This document shows, in pieces, positions 6,852 to 16,421 of a DNA stretch of 64,000 nt; the stretch's first letter is position 1; every line of letters starts with the position of its first letter. The stretch covers positions 434,001 through 498,000 of the forward strand of contig NZ_QTUA01000001.1 of NCBI RefSeq assembly GCF_003386865.1, read 5' to 3'. The position numbers and the translations under genes were made by a program. The stretch is from Calidifontibacter indicus (GTDB taxonomy: Bacteria; Actinomycetota; Actinomycetes; Actinomycetales; Dermatophilaceae). Below the pieces are notes generated by a model. The model did not search any database, was not told the DNA's origin, and saw nothing but the letters and a program-made list of their open reading frames with translations.

Positions 6852-8321
6852 ATGTCGGGGCTGCTGGTGACGGGAACGAGCTCGGACGCCGGAAAATCGT
6901 TGCTGGTCACCGGGATTCTGCGTGCCTGGGCCCGCCGCGGGGTGCGCGTCGCCCCGTTCAAGGCGCAGAACATGTCGAACAACTCGATGGTCTGTGCCGA
7001 CGGCAGCGAGATCGGCCGCGCGCAATACCTGCAGGCCGAGGCGGCCGGTGTCGAGGCCACCTCGCTGCACAACCCGGTGCTGCTGAAACCGGGGTCCGAC
7101 CGGCGCGCCTTCGTGGTGGTGCGCGGCCGCCCGGCCGGCGAGTTGCGGGCGGGCGAGTACGCCACCGGACGCGCCCACCTGCGCGAGGCGGCGTTCGCTG
7201 CGTACGAGGAGTTGGCCGCGTCCGTCGACGTAGTGGTGTGCGAGGGAGCCGGGTCACCGGCGGAGATCAACCTGCGCGCGGGCGACTATGTCAACCTCGG
7301 TCTGGCACGGCGGTTCGGCCTACCGGCGTTGCTGGTGGCCGACATCGACCGCGGCGGCGCGCTGGCCGCCACCTACGGCACCTGGGCGTTGCTCGACGAC
7401 GCCGACCGCGCGGTGCTGCGGGCGTGGTGCGTCAACAAGTTCCGTGGTGACCGCTCGGTGCTCGACCCCGGCCTCGACACGATCGTCGAACGCACCGGCA
7501 TGCCATGTGTCGGCGTGCTGCCCTGGCTCGACGACGTGTGGCTCGACGGTGAAGACGCCCTCTCCATCGGTCGCTGGAAACCCGCTGCAGCACAAGCACA
7601 TTCGCTCACCGTGGCGGTCGTCCGCCTGCCGCGCACCTCGAACGCGACCGACGTCGACGCGCTGGCCGCCGAACCCGGTGTCGAGGTGCGCGTGACCACC
7701 GACCCGTCGTGGTGCCGGGAAGCCGACCTGTTGGTGCTGCCGGGTTCACGGTCGACGGTCAGCGATCTCGCCTGGTTGCGTTCGCGCGGGCTCGACGCGG
7801 TGGTCGACGAGCGGGTGCGCGAGGGTCGTCCGGTGCTCGGCATCTGCGGTGGCTACGAGATGTTGCTGGAGTCGATCGACGACTCGCTGGAAAGCGGCGA
7901 CGGCGTCACTCCCGGCCTCGGGCATCTGCCTGGTGTGGTGCACTTCGCAGCCGACAAGGTGCTCGCCCGGCCGCACTCCTCCTGGCAGGGAAATGCGGTG
8001 TCCGGCTACGAGATTCACCACGGCATCGTCGAGGGCGTTGTCGACGAGGTGGTCGGCGATGACGGGTCGTTCCCGGGCGGCAGCGTGCGCGGCCCGGTGT
8101 GGGGCACGATCTGGCACGGCACCCTGGAGAACGACGCCTTCCGCCGGGCCTGGCTCACCGTGGTTGCGCAGCAGGCGGGCTCCACCTGGAGCCCGCAGCC
8201 CGGCCCGGGGTTCGCCGACCGCCGGACGGCGATGATCGACACGCTCGCCGACGCCGTGGAGCAACACCTCGATCTCGACCGACTGCTCGACCTCGCCCGA
8301 CGGGAATCTCATGACCACTGA
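6852..8321 (+). CDS. cobQ: cobyric acid synthase CobQ/CbiP
   Basis: This 489-aa enzyme amidates four side chains of adenosylcobyrinate a,c-diamide, using glutamine and ATP. The N-terminal dethiobiotin-synthetase-like ATPase domain opens with LLVTGTSSDAGKSLLVTG (P-loop) and contains APFKAQNMSNNS and CEGAGSPAEINL. The C-terminal class I amidotransferase domain has the nucleophilic Cys in VLGICGGYEML near residue 332 and the His in SGYEIHHG near 383. Length is typical. The ATG at 6852 begins the ATPase strand directly. It overlaps cobF by 11 bases. Confidence 0.95.
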   Translation: MSGLLVTGTSSDAGKSLLVTGILRAWARRGVRVAPFKAQNMSNNSMVCADGSEIGRAQYLQAEAAGVEATSLHNPVLLKPGSDRRAFVVVRGRPAGELRAGEYATGRAHLREAAFAAYEELAASVDVVVCEGAGSPAEINLRAGDYVNLGLARRFGLPALLVADIDRGGALAATYGTWALLDDADRAVLRAWCVNKFRGDRSVLDPGLDTIVERTGMPCVGVLPWLDDVWLDGEDALSIGRWKPAAAQAHSLTVAVVRLPRTSNATDVDALAAEPGVEVRVTTDPSWCREADLLVLPGSRSTVSDLAWLRSRGLDAVVDERVREGRPVLGICGGYEMLLESIDDSLESGDGVTPGLGHLPGVVHFAADKVLARPHSSWQGNAVSGYEIHHGIVEGVVDEVVGDDGSFPGGSVRGPVWGTIWHGTLENDAFRRAWLTVVAQQAGSTWSPQPGPGFADRRTAMIDTLADAVEQHLDLDRLLDLARRESHDH

Positions 8322-9087
8322 CCCGATTCCGTTGCAGGTCAAGATCATCGGCATCGGTGCGGGCTCGCCCGGCCACGTCACCGCCGACGCCGCCGACGCC
8401 CTGCGCAGCGTCGACGTGTTCGTCGTGGCCGACAAGGGCGCCGCCACCGACGAGTTGCTGCAGGTGCGCCGCGCGATCCTCGACCGCTTCGTGCCCGACG
8501 GCGGCTACCGGTTCGTCGCGGTGCCCGACCCGAAGCGCGGCCCCGACGCCGGCCGTGATCGCGACGAGTACGGCGCCGCGGTGCGCGACTGGCACGCCGC
8601 GCGCGCCGACGCGTACGCCGCCGTGCTGGGCGAGTTGCCCGAGGGCACCGTGGTCGGTTTCCTGGTGTGGGGCGACCCGGCATTCTACGACAGCACGATC
8701 CGCGTGGTCGACGCCGTCGCCACCCGAATGCCGTTGCAGGTCAGCGTTTTTGCCGGAATCAGCGCCATCCAGGAGCTGGCCGCCGCGCACCACATCGTGC
8801 TGCACGAGATCGGCGAGCCGGTGCACATCACCACCGGACGCCGCCTGGCGGGCGAGTGGTCGCCCGACCTCGGCACCGTCGTGGTGATGCTCGACGGCGC
8901 GCTCGCCTGCCGCGACCTGGTCGAGCGGGCACCCGACCTGCAGATCCACTGGGGCGCCTACCTGGGAATGCCGCAACAGGAGCTGCGCTCGGGCCGGTTG
9001 GCCGACGTCATCGACGAGTTGGTAGCCACTCGCGCCCGGCTGCGCGAGCAGCACGGCTGGATCATGGACGTCTACGCGTTGCGCTGA
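8311..9087 (+). CDS. cobF: precorrin-6A synthase (deacetylating) CobF
   Basis: This 258-aa SAM-dependent tetrapyrrole methylase should methylate C-1 of the corrin ring with loss of the acetyl group extruded at C-17, a step specific to the aerobic route. The SAM-site motifs are IIGIGAGSPGHVT at residues 11-23, VVADKGAATDELL near 36, LVWGDPAFYDSTI near 117 and FAGISAIQELA near 144. Its start overlaps the cobQ end. Its last 16 bases overlap the 3' end of the convergent bluB-cobT gene. Confidence 0.93.
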   Translation: MTTDPIPLQVKIIGIGAGSPGHVTADAADALRSVDVFVVADKGAATDELLQVRRAILDRFVPDGGYRFVAVPDPKRGPDAGRDRDEYGAAVRDWHAARADAYAAVLGELPEGTVVGFLVWGDPAFYDSTIRVVDAVATRMPLQVSVFAGISAIQELAAAHHIVLHEIGEPVHITTGRRLAGEWSPDLGTVVVMLDGALACRDLVERAPDLQIHWGAYLGMPQQELRSGRLADVIDELVATRARLREQHGWIMDVYALR

Positions 9088-10826
9088 GCCGTTCGCGCGC
9101 TGGTTCGCACCGTCGTCCGCCGCGCGGCCATGCCCTGCAGCACCATCCCCGCCGCGAGGCAGGCACCCACCCCTTCGCCGGCGCGCAACCGCAGTTGCAG
9201 CAACGGTTCGAGGCCGAGCCGCCGCAGCACGAGTCCGTGCGCCTTCTCCCGGCTGCGCTGTCCCGCAATGAGATACGCCTGCACCGAGGGTTCGATGCCG
9301 ACAGCCGCGAGCGCGGCCACGCTGGTGGCGAGACCGTCGAGCACAACCGGTCGTCCGGCGCCGGCTGCGCCGAGCACCACCCCGGTCAGCACCGCGAACT
9401 CCGGTCCGCCGACCGCGGCGAGCATCCGGTGCACGTCGTCCGTGTCGCCCAGGCGGTCGATCGCCGCGGCCACCACTTCCGTCTTGCGGGCCACGATGTC
9501 GGCGTCGGCGCCCGATCCGAGCCCCACCACGTCGGCCGCGGCAGCGCCGGTGAGCGCGCAGGTGAGCGCGGCGGCCACCGTCGTGTTGCCGACCCCCACC
9601 TCGCCGAGGGCGACGAGTCCGGGGAGACCGGCGCCGAGCCGGCGTCCGGCGTCCATCAATCGGCGGACGTCGGCGGCCGACATAGCGTCGGTCGTCACCA
9701 GGTCGCCACGCGGGTCGTGCGGCCGCACGTCGACAGCGCCCTCGACGTGTGCCTCACCCACCCCGGCGTCGACCACCACGACGTCGAGCCCGGCGGCGCG
9801 GGCATGAGCGGCGCCCAGCGAACCTCCCCCGACCGCACTGGTGAGCACGTCGCGGGTCACCGACCGGTCGTAGGCACTGACGGCGTGGGCGGTCACCGGG
9901 TGATCGGCGCCGACGAGCACGAGCGTGCCCGTGTCGAGGTCGGGTCCGGCCGCGGCACGCACGAGGTTGAGCGCGCGATCGAGTGCGCCGAGGGCTTCGG
10001 GCGGGCTGAGCAGCCGGTCGGTGTCGTCGGTGCCGTCGACCCGGCGCCCCGGCGCGGGCCCGCGCAGATGCGAGGTCGGTGGCGCCGGCGGGGCTGAATC
10101 GTGGGGCCAGCGCTCCTGCAACACCACGTCGTCGAGCGGGGCCTTGCGCGACCACGCCGCGCGTTCGAGCCCGGGCGCGGGCGGACGCTCGTCGGGCCAG
10201 CCCACACACAGCCAGCCGAGGGTCACCACGCCGTCGGGCAGGTGCAGCAGGTCGGCGAGTTCGGCCTGGTCGAACAGCGTCACCCAGCCCACGCCGAGGC
10301 CGAGCGCGCGGGCGGTGAGCCAGAGGTTCTGCACCGCGCAGGCGCACGACCACAGGTCGGCGTCGGGGAAGGTGGCGCGCCCGAGCACCCCGGCCGCGGG
10401 GGTACGCCGGTCGCAGGTGACGACGACCCCCACGGGTGCCTCGCGCAGCCCTTCGAGTTTGAGGTCGAGCAGCCGCGCGGCCCGCTCAGAGGTCAGCTCG
10501 GACGCCTGCTCGAGCCGGGCCCGGTCGGCGAGATGCGCAGCGCGGTCACGGGTGGTCTGCGAGCGCACCACGATGAAGCGCCAAGGCTGCGAGTGGCCCA
10601 CCGACGGCGCGCTGTGCGCGGCCTCGAGCACCTGCCGCAGCAGTTCGTCAGGCACCGGATCGGGTCGAAACCGTCGGATGTCGCGCCGTCCGCCGACCAC
10701 TGCGGCGAGTGCGTCGACCACCTCGGGCGGCATCGCCCAGCCGGCGGGGTCGTCGCGGCGCTGCTGCGCCGAGGTCGGGTCGCCGACCAGCGGCACCGGG
10801 CGCTGCGGCGCTGACTGCTCGCTCAT
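9072..10826 (-). CDS. BluB-CobT fusion: DMB synthase and nicotinate-nucleotide:DMB phosphoribosyltransferase
   Basis: One 584-aa chain joins two enzymes of the lower cobalamin ligand. Residues about 25-235 are a nitroreductase-fold BluB domain (GRRDIRRFRPDPVPDELL, HSAPSVGHSQPWRFIVV) that makes 5,6-dimethylbenzimidazole from reduced flavin and O2. After a Pro/Ala linker, residues about 255-580 are CobT, which makes alpha-ribazole phosphate: GEVGVGNTTVAAAL and VVLDGLATSVAALAA are its phosphate and base-binding motifs. The ATG at 10826 overlaps the cobN stop (ATGA), so it shares the cobN riboswitch. The fusion channels product to the next step. Confidence 0.93.
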   Translation of the reverse strand: MSEQSAPQRPVPLVGDPTSAQQRRDDPAGWAMPPEVVDALAAVVGGRRDIRRFRPDPVPDELLRQVLEAAHSAPSVGHSQPWRFIVVRSQTTRDRAAHLADRARLEQASELTSERAARLLDLKLEGLREAPVGVVVTCDRRTPAAGVLGRATFPDADLWSCACAVQNLWLTARALGLGVGWVTLFDQAELADLLHLPDGVVTLGWLCVGWPDERPPAPGLERAAWSRKAPLDDVVLQERWPHDSAPPAPPTSHLRGPAPGRRVDGTDDTDRLLSPPEALGALDRALNLVRAAAGPDLDTGTLVLVGADHPVTAHAVSAYDRSVTRDVLTSAVGGGSLGAAHARAAGLDVVVVDAGVGEAHVEGAVDVRPHDPRGDLVTTDAMSAADVRRLMDAGRRLGAGLPGLVALGEVGVGNTTVAAALTCALTGAAAADVVGLGSGADADIVARKTEVVAAAIDRLGDTDDVHRMLAAVGGPEFAVLTGVVLGAAGAGRPVVLDGLATSVAALAAVGIEPSVQAYLIAGQRSREKAHGLVLRRLGLEPLLQLRLRAGEGVGACLAAGMVLQGMAARRTTVRTSARTAQRNA

Positions 10827-13800
10827 TCCTCGAGGTCGCCTTCGACCTCGAGGTAGACCTGCTGCAGTTGCGCCATGAGCTCGGGGTCGGGCTCCTGCCA
10901 CAGCCCGCGATCGGCGGCCTCGGCGAGCTTCTCCACGATCGACTGCAACGCCCACGGGTTGGCATGCCGCATGAAGGCCTGGTTGGTGTCGTCGAGCACG
11001 TACTCGGTGGCCACCGACTCGTACATCCAGTCGGACACGACCGAGGCCGTGGCGTCGAATCCGAACAGGTAGTCGACGGTCGCGGCGAGCTCAAAGGCAC
11101 CCTTGTAACCGTGCCGCTGCATCGCCTTGATCCAACGCGGGTTGACCACCCGCGACCGGAACACCCGGTTGGTCTCCTCCTGCAGCGTGCGGGTGCGCAC
11201 GTTGTCGGGTGAGGTCGAATCGCCCACGTACGCCTCGGGATCGGCGCCGGTGAGCGCGCGGACGGTGGCGACCATGCCGCCGTGGTACTGGAAGTAGTCG
11301 TCGGAATCGAGGATGTCCGACTCACGGTTGTCGACGTTCTTGGCCGCAACCCGGATGCGCCGGTAGTTACGCTCCATGTCGCCGCGGGCCGGTGCACCGT
11401 CGAGTCCGCGTCCGTAGGCGTAACCGCCCCAGGTGGCATAGACCTCGGCGAGGTCCTTGTCGTCGCGCCAAGTGCCCGACTCCACCACCTGCAGGATGCC
11501 CGCCCCATAGGAGCCCGGCTTCGAGCCGAATATCCTTGTGCGAGAACGACGTTCGTCGCCGTGCTCGGCGAGATCGGCGGCCGCGTGCTTGCGCACGAAG
11601 TTCTGGTCGTGGGGTTCGTCGAGCCCGGCCACCAGCGCCACCGCGTCGTCGAGCATCGAGATCACGTGCGGGAAGGCGTCGCGGAAGAAGCCGGAGATGC
11701 GCACGGTGACGTCGATGCGCGGGCGGCCGAGTTCCTGCGGCGGCAGTGCCTCCAGGCCCACGACCCGGCGCGACTGCTCGTCCCACACCGGCACGACGCC
11801 GAGCAGCGCGAGCACCTCGCCGATGTCGTCGCCGCTGGTGCGCATCGCGGAGGTGCCCCACACCGACAGGCCCACCGATTCGGGCACCTCGCCGTGTTCG
11901 TCCCGGTAGCGCCGCACGAGCGACTCGGCCATCGCCGACCCGGTCTGGTAGGCCAGCCGCGACGGGATCGCCTTCGGGTCGACCGAGTAGAAGTTGCGGC
12001 CGGTGGGCAGCACGTTCACCAGTCCGCGCAGCGGCGAACCCGACGGGCCCGCCGGCACGTATCCGCCGTCGAGGGCGTGCAACACCATCGGGATCTCGCG
12101 CGTCGTCTGCTGCAGCCGGGGCACGACCTCCTCGCACCCGAACCGTAGGGACGCCGTCGCCGCCGGGTTCGGCTCACTGGTCACCTCGGCGACGATCCGC
12201 TCGACGTCCGCGGCGTTCCAGCCGGCCGCGGCGACCCGGGTGACGAGCGTGCGGGCCAGCTCTTCGACGCGGTCGGTCTGTTGCGACGTCGCGTCGTCGG
12301 TGAGCCCGAGCGCGTGCCGAAGACCGGGGATGCCGTCGCCGCGTCCGCCGAAGACCTGGCCGGCGCGCAGGATCGCGAGCACCAGGTTGATCAGTTCGTC
12401 GCCTTCGGGCGCCTGTCCGAGCACGTGCAGGCCGTCGCGGATCTGCACGTCCTTGATCTCGCACAGCCAGCCGTCGAGGTGCATCACGAAGTCGTCGAAG
12501 CTGTCGTCGTCGGGGCGTTCGCTCACTCCCAGGTCCTGGTCCATCCGGGCCGCCTGCAGCAGCGTCCAGATCTCGCCGCGCAGCGCCGGCGCCTTCGCCG
12601 GGTCCATCACCGACACGTTGCCGTATTCGTCGAGCAACTGCTCGAGTCGGGCGATGTCGCCGTAGCTCTCGGCGCGCGCCATCGGCGGCACGAGATGGTC
12701 GACGACGGTGGCGTGGGCGCGACGCTTGGCCTGGGTGCCCTCGCCCGGGTCGTTCACCAGGAACGGGTAGATCAGCGGCAGCGAGCCGAGCGCGGCGTCG
12801 GTGCCGCACGACGCCGACATCGCGAGGTTCTTGCCCGACAGCCACTCGAGGTTGCCGTGCTTGCCCACGTGCACCACCGCGTGGGCGCCGAACTCCTGCT
12901 CGATCCAGCGGTAGGTGGCCAGGTAGTGGTGGGTCGGCGGCAGGTCGGGGTCGTGGTAGATCGCGATCGGGTTCTCGCCGAAGCCGCGCGGCGGCTGCAC
13001 CATGAGCACGACGTTGCCCGCCCGGATGGCGGCGCAGACGATCTCGCCGTCGGGGTCGCGCGAGGTGTCGACGTAGAGCTCGCCGGGCGCCTCGCCCCAG
13101 GTGTCCGTCATCGACTCCCGCAGGTCGGCCGGAAGCGTCTCGAACCAGCTGCGGTAGCGAGCGGCCGGGATGCGCACCTGTGCGCTGCTCACCTGCTCCT
13201 GGGTGAGCCAGTCGGGGTCTTGTCCACCGGCCGCGATCAGCGCGTGGATGAGCGCGTTGCCGGCGGTGGTGTCGAGCGCCTCGCCCTCCACCGCGGTCAC
13301 GTCGTCGAGCCCGGGCAGCGCGCCGCGCGGGCCGAGGTCGTAACCCGCCTCGCGCATGGCCCGCAGCAGCCGGATCGTCGACACCGGGGTGTCGAGCCCG
13401 ACCGCGTTGCCGATGCGGGAGTGCTTGGTCGGGTAGGCCGACAGCATGACTGCGATGCGGCGCTGCTCCGGTGGCGTGTGCCGCAGGCGCGCGTGCTTCA
13501 CCGCGATGCCCGCCACGCGTACGCAGCGCTCCGGGTCGGCGACATAGGCGGGCAGCCCGTCGGCGTCGATCTCCTTGAACGAGAACGGAACTGTGATCAG
13601 GCGTCCGTCGAACTCGGGCACGGCCACCTGGGTGGCGACGTCGAGCGGCGACATGCCGTCGTCGGAGGCCGCCCACACCTCGCGGCTCCAGGTGAGGCAC
13701 AGCCCTTGGATGATCGGGATGTCGAGAGCGGCCAGCGGACGCACGTCCCAGGTCTCGTCCTCGCCGCCCGCCTGGGCGTGCGCCGGCTTGGTGCCGCCCG

Positions 13801-14443
13801 CGGCCAGCACCGTCGTGACCAGGGCGTCGAGCGTGCCGAGCTCGGCGAGCAGGTCGTCCGGTGCGTCGCGCAACGACGCGGCGTGGATCGGCACCCCCAC
13901 CCCGCCCGCGGCGTCCATGGCGTCGCAGAGGGCGTGGGCGTAGTCGGTGTTGCCGGCGGCGTACTGCGCCCGGTAGAAGAGCACGCCCACCCGAGGAGCA
14001 CTCGGATTGGCCTGTGCTGCAGGGCGATCGAGCACACCCCAGGTCGGCAGCTCCTGCGGCGGCTCGAACTCGTCGCCGGTGAGCAGCAGGGTGTCGGACA
14101 GGAACGCGTGCAGGTTGGTGAGGTTGCCGGGGCCGCCGTTGACCAGGTAGCGGTGCACCTCGTTGACGACTCCGGCGGGCACCCGGCGCGACAGCTGCAT
14201 CATCGCGGCGTTCGGGGTGAGTTCGCCGCCGAGCACGATCAGCGGCACCCGTTCGCCGAGCACACGGATCTCGTCGTCGACGTCGTCGGGGCTGCCGAGG
14301 ATGCGGGCGATCACGATGTCGGCGCCCTCGACCGCGGGGCCGATCGGGGTGCGGGCGGGGTTGGCCCAGGCGAACTCGGAGCCGCTGGCGCGCGCGCTCA
14401 GCAGATCGGTGTCGGACGTGGACAGCAGGGCGATACGCGCCAT
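10823..14443 (-). CDS. cobN: cobaltochelatase subunit CobN
   Basis: This 1206-aa protein is the large corrin-binding subunit of aerobic cobalt chelatase, which inserts Co(II) into hydrogenobyrinate a,c-diamide with ATP hydrolysis by partner subunits. Family-specific blocks include VVHVGKHGNLEWLSGKNLA near residue 525, PLIYPFLVNDPGEGTQAKRR near 555, and QPPRGFGENPIAIYHDPDLP near 485. Length agrees with full-length CobN. AAGGAG stands seven bases before the ATG. A cobalamin riboswitch lies directly upstream. Partners here are probably the ChlI-ChlD fusion at 22.8 kb rather than CobS/CobT. Confidence 0.96.
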   Translation of the reverse strand: MARIALLSTSDTDLLSARASGSEFAWANPARTPIGPAVEGADIVIARILGSPDDVDDEIRVLGERVPLIVLGGELTPNAAMMQLSRRVPAGVVNEVHRYLVNGGPGNLTNLHAFLSDTLLLTGDEFEPPQELPTWGVLDRPAAQANPSAPRVGVLFYRAQYAAGNTDYAHALCDAMDAAGGVGVPIHAASLRDAPDDLLAELGTLDALVTTVLAAGGTKPAHAQAGGEDETWDVRPLAALDIPIIQGLCLTWSREVWAASDDGMSPLDVATQVAVPEFDGRLITVPFSFKEIDADGLPAYVADPERCVRVAGIAVKHARLRHTPPEQRRIAVMLSAYPTKHSRIGNAVGLDTPVSTIRLLRAMREAGYDLGPRGALPGLDDVTAVEGEALDTTAGNALIHALIAAGGQDPDWLTQEQVSSAQVRIPAARYRSWFETLPADLRESMTDTWGEAPGELYVDTSRDPDGEIVCAAIRAGNVVLMVQPPRGFGENPIAIYHDPDLPPTHHYLATYRWIEQEFGAHAVVHVGKHGNLEWLSGKNLAMSASCGTDAALGSLPLIYPFLVNDPGEGTQAKRRAHATVVDHLVPPMARAESYGDIARLEQLLDEYGNVSVMDPAKAPALRGEIWTLLQAARMDQDLGVSERPDDDSFDDFVMHLDGWLCEIKDVQIRDGLHVLGQAPEGDELINLVLAILRAGQVFGGRGDGIPGLRHALGLTDDATSQQTDRVEELARTLVTRVAAAGWNAADVERIVAEVTSEPNPAATASLRFGCEEVVPRLQQTTREIPMVLHALDGGYVPAGPSGSPLRGLVNVLPTGRNFYSVDPKAIPSRLAYQTGSAMAESLVRRYRDEHGEVPESVGLSVWGTSAMRTSGDDIGEVLALLGVVPVWDEQSRRVVGLEALPPQELGRPRIDVTVRISGFFRDAFPHVISMLDDAVALVAGLDEPHDQNFVRKHAAADLAEHGDERRSRTRIFGSKPGSYGAGILQVVESGTWRDDKDLAEVYATWGGYAYGRGLDGAPARGDMERNYRRIRVAAKNVDNRESDILDSDDYFQYHGGMVATVRALTGADPEAYVGDSTSPDNVRTRTLQEETNRVFRSRVVNPRWIKAMQRHGYKGAFELAATVDYLFGFDATASVVSDWMYESVATEYVLDDTNQAFMRHANPWALQSIVEKLAEAADRGLWQEPDPELMAQLQQVYLEVEGDLEE

Positions 14444-14499
14444 CGGCGAAACTCCTTCGCGGGGTCCGCGCCCCGGAACGATCGGGACCGATCACGATC

Positions 14500-14622
14500 G
14501 GATCGGCCGGCTCCGCAGGCGTTCCTGACTCACCCTTCGGGGTTCACAGTGGCGGGACCGTCCCGGATTCGCACCGGGTTCCGTCTGCTGGGGCCGGGAC
14601 GACCCTACCCCGACGGTCGCGG
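14500..14622 (-). ncRNA. cobalamin riboswitch upstream of cobN
   Basis: Reading the minus strand, the conserved core GGTGCGAATCC, then CGGTCCCGCCACTGTGA, then the B12-box GAGTCAGGAACGCCTGC appear in order and at normal spacing. This is the AdoCbl aptamer. It precedes cobN-bluB/cobT by about 60 bases, enough to hide the ribosome site AAGGAG when cobalamin is bound. On the plus strand the same DNA lies just before cobG. Edges are approximate. Confidence 0.93.
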
Positions 14623-14635
14623 CGGTCTACCTGCG

Positions 14636-14641
14636 TATCCT
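14636..14641 (+). promoter_or_regulatory. candidate -10 box for leaderless cobG mRNA
   Basis: TATCCT ends seven bases before the GTG of cobG at 14649. No Shine-Dalgarno sequence is present, so the mRNA is probably leaderless. The cobalamin riboswitch here is on the opposite strand and cannot control cobG in cis. No good -35 box was seen. Confidence 0.35.
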
Positions 14642-14648
14642 CCACCGC

Positions 14649-15737
14649 GTGACCGTGCCCACCGATCGCTCCGGCGCCGACCGCTGCCCCGGCCTGCTGC
14701 GTCCGCACCTCGCCGACGACGGCGCTCTGGTGCGTCTCCGCCTGCCCGGTGGACGGCTGTCGACCGCCACGCTGCACCGGCTCGGCGACATCAGCAGTCA
14801 GCACGGCGCGCCCTTCGTGCAGCTCACCTCACGAGGCAACCTGCAGTTGCGTTCGTTGCCGAATCCGCTGACACCACAGCTCATTTCGCAGATCGAAGCG
14901 ACCGGCTTGCTGCCGTCGGCGAGTCACGAGCGGGTGCGCAACATCATCGCCGACCCGTTCGACGAGACGCTGCCGCCACTGGTCGCCGCACTCGATGCGG
15001 CGCTGATCGCCGACCCGCTGCTCGCCGGGCTTTCCGGGCGCTGGCTGTTCGCCGTGGCTGGTCGCGAGGGGCAGGTGCTCGGCGAGCCCTACGACGTCGC
15101 GTTCCAGCGGCTGTCGGAGACCAGCGGCCGGCTGCTCGTCGGAGGCATGGGCGTCGACTGCGCACCCGAGGACGCCGTCGCAGCCATGCTCGACCGCGCT
15201 CGGTGCTTCCTGCTGGGCCGCGACGACGAGTCGCACTGGAACGTGCGCGACCTGCCGCCCGAGTCGCCGGCGTTCGCCGCCCTTGCCCCCATGGACATCG
15301 ACGCCGCGCCGCCACCGACCCCCGGTCGCCACATGCCGGACGGCGCACGTCACGGTGCCTTCGTGCTCGGAGTTCCCCTGGGAATGCTCACGATCGAGCA
15401 GATTGATCTGCTGGGGCGGGTCGCCGACGAAGTCGTCGTAACGCCGTGGCGATCGATCGTCCTGCGCACCGGCGACACCGGTCTCGACGTATTCGAGGCC
15501 GGTGGTTTCGCGGTCGCGGCGCACTCGCCGTGGGCCACCCTGTCCGCGTGCGTCGGCGCGCCGTGGTGCCGACGCACCGACACCCCCACCGTTGAGCTCA
15601 CCACCGCCGCGGCGGTCTCACTGCCGATCGACAGTCCCCGCACCCACGTGGTCGGGTGCGAGCGCGCGTGTGGCCGACCCGCCGGTGAGCACCGCCTCGT
15701 GATCGCGCCCCGAACCGTCCAGGAGATCCTGCCGTGA
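14649..15737 (+). CDS. cobG: precorrin-3B synthase CobG
   Basis: This 362-aa sulfite-reductase-like protein oxidises precorrin-3A to precorrin-3B with O2 and marks the aerobic route. The ferredoxin-like halves contain FVQLTSRGNLQLRS near residue 57 and the iron-sulfur ligands in ACVGAPWCRR near 299-305 and VVGCERACGRP near 335-340. This gives four cysteines arranged C-x5-C and C-x3-C. It starts with GTG, with another in-frame GTG two codons later. Its stop overlaps the GTG start of cobH. It is shorter than some CobG proteins but keeps all cluster ligands. Confidence 0.92.
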   Translation: MTVPTDRSGADRCPGLLRPHLADDGALVRLRLPGGRLSTATLHRLGDISSQHGAPFVQLTSRGNLQLRSLPNPLTPQLISQIEATGLLPSASHERVRNIIADPFDETLPPLVAALDAALIADPLLAGLSGRWLFAVAGREGQVLGEPYDVAFQRLSETSGRLLVGGMGVDCAPEDAVAAMLDRARCFLLGRDDESHWNVRDLPPESPAFAALAPMDIDAAPPPTPGRHMPDGARHGAFVLGVPLGMLTIEQIDLLGRVADEVVVTPWRSIVLRTGDTGLDVFEAGGFAVAAHSPWATLSACVGAPWCRRTDTPTVELTTAAAVSLPIDSPRTHVVGCERACGRPAGEHRLVIAPRTVQEILP

Positions 15738-16420
15738 ACCCCGATACGCCTGAGCCGCAGTCACTTCCGCCGACACGGCGGTACGACTACCTCACCGACG
15801 GACCGGAGATCTACCGCCGGTCGTTCGCGATGATCCGCGACCTCGCCGACCTGTCGGCGTTCCCGGTGCAGACCGAGCCGGTCGTCGCGCGGGTGGTGCA
15901 CGCGGCCGGTGACCCCGCGGTGAGCGAGTGCGTGGCCGCCCACGACGACGTCGTGCGCGCGGCCCGTGACGCGCTACGCGCGGGTGCACCGATCTTCACC
16001 GACTCGGTGATGCTCGCCTCCGGCATCACCCGCACCCGCCTGCCCGCCGACAACGAGGTGGTGTGCACCCTGCGTGACGGGCGGGTGCCGGCTCTCGCGG
16101 GGCGGTGGAGCACCACCCGCGCGGCCGCTGCGGTGTCACTGTGGGGCGACCGGCTCGACGGCGCGGTCGTCGCCATCGGCAATGCGCCGACAGCGTTGTT
16201 CCATCTGCTCGAGTGGCTGTACGACGGCGGGCCGCGACCGGCAGCGATCGTCGGCATGCCGGTCGGGTTCGTCGGGTCGGCCGAGTCGAAGGTTGCGCTG
16301 GCCGAGCACCGGCTGGCCGACGGTCACGTCGTGCCCTGGATCACTGTGCACGGTCATCGGGGCGGATCGGCCATGGCCGCAGCCGCCGTCAACGCCCTCG
16401 CCTCGACCTCGGAGATCTGA
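15734..16420 (+). CDS. cobH: precorrin-8X methylmutase CobH/CbiC
   Basis: This 228-aa enzyme moves a methyl group from C-11 to C-12 to give hydrogenobyrinic acid. The proposed catalytic histidine is in RVVHAAGDP near residue 55. FTDSVMLASGITR, WSTTRAAAA and VGMPVGFVGSAESK are the other conserved family blocks. The GTG start overlaps the cobG stop (GTGA). The next gene begins one base after its stop. Confidence 0.95.
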   Translation: MNPDTPEPQSLPPTRRYDYLTDGPEIYRRSFAMIRDLADLSAFPVQTEPVVARVVHAAGDPAVSECVAAHDDVVRAARDALRAGAPIFTDSVMLASGITRTRLPADNEVVCTLRDGRVPALAGRWSTTRAAAAVSLWGDRLDGAVVAIGNAPTALFHLLEWLYDGGPRPAAIVGMPVGFVGSAESKVALAEHRLADGHVVPWITVHGHRGGSAMAAAAVNALASTSEI

Positions 16421-16421
16421 C

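Noticed and set aside
12281-15406. Very long plus-strand frame opposite cobN
   Set aside because: Its translation is Arg/Ala/His-rich low-complexity sequence typical of the antisense of GC-rich genes; cobN and cobG explain the region fully.
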